Below are positions 40,103 through 40,473 of a stretch of DNA of 40,473 nucleotides, in pieces; within the stretch, counting starts at the first letter, position 1; every line of letters begins with the position of its first letter. The stretch covers positions 1-40,473 of the forward strand of contig JAAVZW010000066.1 of assembly GCA_022791835.1 (NCBI GenBank), read 5' to 3'. The position numbers and the translations under genes were made by a program. Below the pieces are notes generated by a model. The model saw only the letters and a list, made by a program, of their open reading frames with translations. It was not told where the DNA came from and did no database searches. This stretch comes from Clostridia bacterium (lineage in GTDB: Bacteria > Bacillota > Clostridia > TANB77 > CAG-508).

Positions 40103-40473
40103 ATGTTTAAATTAATAACAAAGAAATATAAAGTTCGGAATGTATATTAGATTATCTCGTGAAGATGGGGACAAACAGGAAAGTGAAAGTATTGGTAATC
40201 AAAGAAAAATAATTGAAAGATATTTAAAAGAGCAAGACTTGAATATTGTAGATGAATATGTAGATGATGGCGTATCTGGAACTACATTTAATAGACCAGA
40301 GTTCAATAGATTAATTACAGATATAGAAAATCAAAAAACTAATATGGTAATAACAAAAGATTTATCAAGACTTGGAAGAGATTATATAAAAACAGGTTAT
40401 TACATAGAAAACTATTTTCCAGAAAATCAAGTAAGATATGTTTCAATATTAGATGGAATAGATACATATAGTG
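40103..40473 (+). CDS. Serine recombinase, 5' part, needs a +1 shift at CGG
   Basis: The start of a large serine recombinase cut by the window end. From ATG 40103, with AAGGAGTGAT upstream, the zero frame gives MFKLITKKYKV, then CGG (C at 40136, codon GTT) and a stop three codons on. Skipping the C gives GMYIRLSREDGDKQESES, with the catalytic Ser in RLSRED, followed by YVDDGVSGTTFNRPEFNRL and ITKDLSRLGRDYI, the resolvase-domain core. It probably belongs to the element that carries the defence genes or to its neighbour. That a recombinase itself uses a CGG shift implies long residence in hosts with this decoding. Confidence 0.82.

Overview
The window looks like a chromosomal segment of an uncultured, very AT-rich Firmicute, most probably a gut member of the class Clostridia. 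The grounds are A- and T-ending codon use, GGAGG-type ribosome binding sites, Clostridia-type gene families, a gut-type C-A-T-C-A-T-R peptide synthetase and a Tn4451-like mobilizable transposon. The genus cannot be fixed from the sequence alone.

The outstanding feature is genome-level recoding. I found seventeen in-frame CGG codons in host-type genes, and in every one the protein family continues in the +1 frame exactly at the CGG. The first C is skipped and the next triplet, GGN, supplies a glycine that the family expects in most cases. Equivalently, CGGN behaves as a four-base glycine codon. The genes are an XRE regulator, an HD-GYP response regulator (two sites), a small membrane protein, a DUF2752 protein, a histidine kinase, a giant peptide synthetase (five sites), HtrA, PyrF, PyrK, an M14 peptidase remnant (two sites) and a serine recombinase. 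I found no in-frame CGG read as an ordinary codon in these genes. The only two apparent sense CGG codons are in a foreign-looking cargo gene of the transposon. Fifteen of the seventeen sites are preceded by a codon ending in U.

Layout. 1-1170 (-): XRE regulator and a sigma factor with a membrane tail. 1404-4522 (+): CapA-like protein, HD-GYP response regulator, two DUF4190 membrane proteins. 4680-16134 (-): a 2,484-residue synthetase (C-A-T-C-A-T-reductase), then a 7TM histidine kinase, a YbiT-like ABC-F protein, a DUF2752 protein and a small membrane protein. 16265: small basic protein. About 16.5-23.07 kb: Tn4451-like element with tnpV, a KilA-N protein, a cargo gene, a hairpin-rich region, mobilization protein, small ORF and TnpX-like recombinase, between imperfect inverted repeats. 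23303-25732 (+): AAA ATPase and HtrA. 25805-30841: pyrE (-) divergent from the pyrC-pyrF-pyrK-pyrD operon (+). 30911-32188: hypothetical protein and Maf. 32261-32800 (-): decayed M14 peptidase at the edge of a defence island. 33110-39468 (+): C5 methyltransferase, HpaII-family endonuclease, and a SMEK-domain STAND-like NTPase interrupted by one in-frame stop. 39.5-40.47 kb: terminators, a small ORF and the start of a second serine recombinase.

How the parts fit. The synthetase probably makes an N-acyl dipeptide aldehyde or derived pyrazinone. Because it crosses five CGG sites, shifting must be close to complete for any full-length enzyme to form, which argues for constitutive recoding. The pyrimidine operon and the c-di-GMP regulator also depend on it. 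The island adds restriction-modification and a damaged NTPase. No tRNA, rRNA or CRISPR array was seen.
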